Assembly: GCF_010389155.1 (NCBI RefSeq)
Contig: NC_057765.1
Location: forward strand, 40,319,559 to 40,383,558
Length of the DNA stretch: 64,000 bases
From: Erigeron canadensis
Taxonomy: Eukaryota; Streptophyta; Magnoliopsida; Asterales; Asteraceae
Reading direction: 5' to 3'
The notes below the pieces were generated by a model. It worked only from the letters and a program-made list of their open reading frames with translations, searched no databases and was not told the DNA's origin. The position numbers were made by a program, and so were the translations under genes. Positions 60,122 through 64,000 of the stretch are shown here, one piece after another. How positions within the stretch are numbered: position 1 is the stretch's first letter; every line of letters begins with the position of its first letter.

Positions 60122-63100
60122 ATGGCAGCCATTATTAACTTACGAACAATTTCACCAGCAGCAGCAACAGCATTGAATTTGAATTCAGATCGTCTTTCTT
60201 CAAAATCTTGTCTTAATTATAATAATAATAATGAAGAATCATTATTCATCAATAGTAATAATAAGAAACAAATCACGAAGTTAATGACTTCGACGGCGGC
60301 TGTTGTTGTCAAGTGTATGAATATCGCTGAGCCGGTTTTTTCTCCCAATGGTCCCCTCTTTCCCCCAGTAATCATTCCTTTCATTTCCTTAAGTATTTTG
60401 TTTATTCATATATATTCATGTATATATATAACTGTTTGTATATATATGTATATATGCAAATGTATATGTTGTTTGTATTTATGTTAGTTTTTGAATATTA
60501 TTAATACTAAGAAGAATATTACTCCAATTTAGTAGTGTAGTTGCTGTTAAGAAGAATGAATTAGAATTAAGTTGCAAAAGTATTGACTGTAAAACGTGTG
60601 TTTAATAGTCCACAAGGAAACGGATTGCACGAGATTATACCGTAACCGTAGTTTTAAGGCTGGGATGGGTAAATAGATGTGTTATATTGTAATGTATATG
60701 ACCTTTCGTTAGCTTGTAAACTGGTTACATGACATTGGTACAAAATTAATAAATGAATCATCCCTGGTTGAGCTTGCATGATGGAGAGGTAACTGGATAC
60801 GTACAATAGCAATGAAATGAAATGAAAACCGAAATAACACGATTGACAGTTTGGGAGCTTGATGTATACAAAAGCAGATAAATGAAAGTTCGATACACAT
60901 AATAGACGGTTTGAAATCTAGATTTAAGTGATATGAAAGCTGGATGCACAGAATAGACGGTTTGGAAGCTGGATGCAAACATTTTTTTTTTCTTTCACAG
61001 GTTGGATATGTTTCGTGCACTTGTCTCATTGTATAATAGTAGTTAAGGATATGATAAATACATGCTTTTGGTTTCTTATGATCTCTATATACTTGATTAG
61101 CATATAATCTGGGAGTACGATAAACAGGGTTGTATATGAATAATAATGATGTCACTATATGATTGTAACCTGATTTAGAAGATAAATTTTCCATGTATCG
61201 TGTATGATAAACATGGGTATCTCTGTATTTACAAGTACTTATGATGACCCAAATTTTTTTTTTTTTTTTTTTTTTGAGTTTCAGTCTAGCGATGGCAGTT
61301 TGAGGCAACCTCAGATATCTCAGATTGCTCAAAGGAAAACAAAGATAGTGTGTACGATTGGTCCTTCATCAAGCTCACGGGAAATGATATGGAAGTTGGC
61401 TGAAACAGGGATGAACGTTGCACGTCTAAATATGTCACATGGGGATCATGCATCACATAAGAAAACCATTGATCTAGTGAAGGAATACAATGCTCAGTTT
61501 GAGGAAAAGGTTATATCAATAATGTTGGATACTAAGGTATTCCTTTTGGTTTATGGAATACTGATATTGTCTTAATGCTGTTATTAGTTTGTTTGGTGTT
61601 CATTTTGGCTTAATGCAATATGGAATTACCTAACTTAATGAGCATTAGGTGTTGTCCATGTTTTTCCTAATTGAGCCTAAAATGTTTCAACTTCTGTTAT
61701 GACGAGAATACTTCGGGAGTGTTTGGATTGCATTTTTAGGCGGTGGCTGGGAATCTGGGATTGTTTGTTTTAAGTTGCTTATCTGATAAGCAGGTTCAAA
61801 CCTGCTTATATAATGTGCTTATTCCTTTTGAAAAAAAATAGATAAGAACTTTCAGACCTGTGTTTGAGATTGCTTATCTGCTTTAAAAATAAGCACGTAC
61901 CAACTGGTTTATACTTAAGTGCTTATTTCTTATAGAATAAGTTGATAAAACAGTTTTCAAAATAGTGTTTGGATTGTTTATCTACTTTAAAAATAAGAAA
62001 TAAGCATGCACCCCTTTGCAGTGACTTCTGTATATAATATTATAAACTATTCAACTTACATATTAATGCTATTAATCCTGTTGCTTCAGGGACCTGAGGT
62101 CAGGAGCGGAGATGTATCTAAACCAATACTCCTTCGTGAAGGACAAGAATTCAATTTTACAATTAATAGGGGAGTCAGCACAGAGGACACTGTTAGTGTA
62201 AATTATGATGGCTTTATAAATGATGTCGAGCCTGGAGATACACTACTGGTTGATGGTAGGTCTTCCTTCAGAACACGTGACCTATTTATGAGTTAGTATT
62301 TAATTATATCTGAAGTTAGTCAGTTACTCTTGTTTATTGTAGGCGGGATGATGTCATTGGCTGTTACCTCTAAGACCAAAGATTTAGTAAAATGTGAAGT
62401 AATTGACGGCGGAGAATTAAAATCAAGGAGACATCTTAATGTCCGTGGAAAAAGTGCAACTTTGCCTTCAATAACAGGTTTACTTGCATCTTATAGCTTG
62501 AACTGGTTAATTTGTTGCAGGGATAGTTGTTAGTTACTTTCGTTTCATGCTAATTTGGTTTAAATTGCAGATAAAGACTGGGAAGATATACAGTTTGGAG
62601 TGGACAACGAGGTTGATTTCTATGCCGTCTCATTTGTGAAGGATGCTGAAGTGGTTCATGAGCTTAAAGCTTATCTCAAAAGTAAGAAATCTATATTTAT
62701 CTATGGTAAAGTAACTGTTGTATATTCTGGATGTGTCTTCTTTCTCCTTTTGTGTTACTTCTGAGCTTCACGATTCTCTTCTGTAGGATGCAATGCAGAT
62801 ATCCATGTGATTGTGAAAATCGAGAGTGCGGACTCAATAGTGAATCTTCCTTCTATACTTGCCGCGTCTGATGGGGTCAGTTTTACCGAGTACTATCTTT
62901 TTAATCTCTATTCCTGCATTGTGGCTAACTGTATGACATAGTTAAAAGGTGAATACAGTCAGAAATTTTAATCTGTTCGCTAGGTGAACCTAAAAGAAAA
63001 AAAGCGGGATTAATTGCCTGAAGTTATATTATAAATACAGTGACAGCACATTGCTTTTTTGGGTAAATCTGGAATTGCAGAAATCTTTGCGGCTTTCAAT

Positions 63101-63867
63101 TGACCACTAGGTCTACTACCAAGACAAAAGGCAGCTTAAAAACAATTATGATGAATTTAACACTCGGCACTTTTGACCCATTTGACCTGTTAGAAATAAA
63201 ACATAACCAATATCGACCAGCTCGTAAGTAAATGTGTCAAAATTGCAATCTCTTCTCGCATGTTTATTGCCCATTTTCTTAAAAATCTTTCTCCAAGTAG
63301 GGATTACTAGTTTCCATGATCAGCTGGCTTACTACTATAATATATTAAGCTTAAAACTCTGCTTATTACAACTATATCCGCTTGCTCTTAAGAAAAAGCT
63401 TTGATACCCTATGCTAGTCTATATTTTTCTCTTTTATAGATAGAATATCTAATCCTTATTCATCCTTTCTCAAGGCAATGGTTGCACGTGGTGACCTTGG
63501 TGCAGAGCTTCCTATTGAAGAAGTCCCTATATTGCAGGTAAATGTGATTGTGATATCTTACGTAATTATGTTTGACCACCATTGCGATAAAGATAATTAA
63601 ACATAGACAAAACCAAATCCTCTTACGCTCTTTAACTATTTTAAATCTGAGTTAATATTTTTAATATTATAATGGCCTATTATTTTATCAGGAAGATATC
63701 ATTAGAAGGTGCCAAAACTTGCAGAAACCTGTTATAGTAGCAACAAACATGCTGGAAAGCATGATTGATCACCCAACCCCTACAAGAGCTGAAGTCTCTG
63801 ACATTGCAATAGCAGTTCGACAAGGTGCCGACGCTATCATGCTTTCTGGAGAAACTGCCCATGGCAA
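60122..63867 (+). CDS. PKP3: Plastidial pyruvate kinase (beta-type), 5' part of gene
   Basis: Eight exons are in the window: 60122-60367, 61285-61536, 62090-62255, 62343-62477, 62571-62681, 62787-62875, 63475-63537 and 63692-63867. Phases close at every junction. The gene continues past the right edge. Residues 1 to about 80 form a Ser/Asn-rich plastid transit peptide. Then come [35 protein letters not shown], the substrate-binding [13 protein letters not shown], the B-domain, [44 protein letters not shown] (metal site) and [21 protein letters not shown]. It converts phosphoenolpyruvate and ADP to pyruvate and ATP in plastids, feeding fatty-acid synthesis. [14 protein letters not shown] and the MMSLAV wording recall Arabidopsis PKP3 more than PKP2. 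Whether catalysis is intact cannot be judged without the C-terminal domain. Confidence 0.92.
60840..60985. repeat. Imperfect tandem repeats in pyruvate kinase intron 1
   Basis: The phrase (A)GACGGTTTGRAARCTRGATK returns three times (near 60846, 60903 and 60956), spaced by 53-57 bp, with ATACACAAAA/ATAGACGG links. The minus-strand frame over it (60709-61332) is an artefact of the repeats. Confidence 0.6.
61715..61995. repeat. Dispersed TGTTTGGATTG repeat in pyruvate kinase intron 2
   Basis: GTGTTTGGATTG occurs at 61719 and 61971, with a variant at 61861. The flanking GCTTATCTGCTTTAAAAATAAGCA is partly palindromic. It is typical of short plant MITEs with the GTGTTTGG end. Boundaries are uncertain. 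Confidence 0.5.
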
Positions 63868-64000
63868 GTAAGTTCCATAAAATTATGAATGATTCACTGC
63901 TGTTCAAAAAAAATTTATGAATGATTAATAAATCTTCATCTGCTTTAAGATGTAAGATTCATTGATAATTTACATTGACTTAATGCTGCTAAAAAGATTG

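Noticed and set aside
60709..61332. 207-codon minus-strand frame inside pyruvate kinase intron 1
   Set aside because: It overlaps exon 2 antisense, is rich in Lys from a poly-T tract, and its internal similarity comes from DNA-level tandem repeats. No known domain.

Overview
This is a nuclear plant chromosome segment. It is AT-rich, with spliced genes (GT-AG introns), plant-specific gene families, and gaps filled with Helitrons, MITEs, solo LTRs, SINEs and LINE fragments. The gene set is eudicot. The repeat style (Helitron ends around CCGCGCAATGCGG, a tRNA-derived SINE, zf-RVT LINE debris) makes me favour Asteraceae, but that is an impression and not a demonstration. All exon joins below were read by eye and checked for reading-frame closure.

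Layout. 3.0-7.8 kb (-): a POLTERGEIST-LIKE 1 type protein phosphatase 2C with two homopolymer frameshifts. 8-22 kb: a gene desert built from layered transposons, with no convincing protein gene. 22.7-25.2 kb (-): an SGPP-type HAD sugar phosphatase whose first intron carries a Helitron split by a solo LTR. 26.3-28.2 kb (-): a PLAC8/PLANT CADMIUM RESISTANCE protein whose last intron holds a 480-bp near-perfect foldback. 28.8-29.2 kb (-): an unrecognised one-pass membrane protein. 31.0-35.5 kb (-): a TOM2A-type tetraspanin. 37.5-41.6 kb (-): the Golgi methyltransferase PMT14. 43-46.5 kb: a Helitron, a SINE and a MITE. 46.9-48.5 kb (+): class III peroxidase PER20. 49.0-50.7 kb (+): an SRG1-like 2-oxoglutarate dioxygenase, followed at 51.2-52.9 kb by a decayed tandem duplicate that also copied the tail of the peroxidase. 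57.7-59.1 kb (+): a degenerate LINE. 60.1 kb to the right edge (+): plastidial pyruvate kinase, cut by the window end.

The genes do not form a pathway or cluster; they are ordinary plant neighbours. From memory of Arabidopsis locus numbers, PLL1/PER20 (At2g353xx) and TOM2A/PKP3 (At1g324xx) are each near-neighbours there too, so this window may preserve an ancestral eudicot gene block.

I found no previously undescribed multi-gene system. The best leads are the foldback inside the PCR intron, the tandem duplication and decay of the dioxygenase, the double frameshift in the phosphatase, the unknown membrane protein with an open frame past its stop, and several transposon insertions whose target-site duplications can be read directly.
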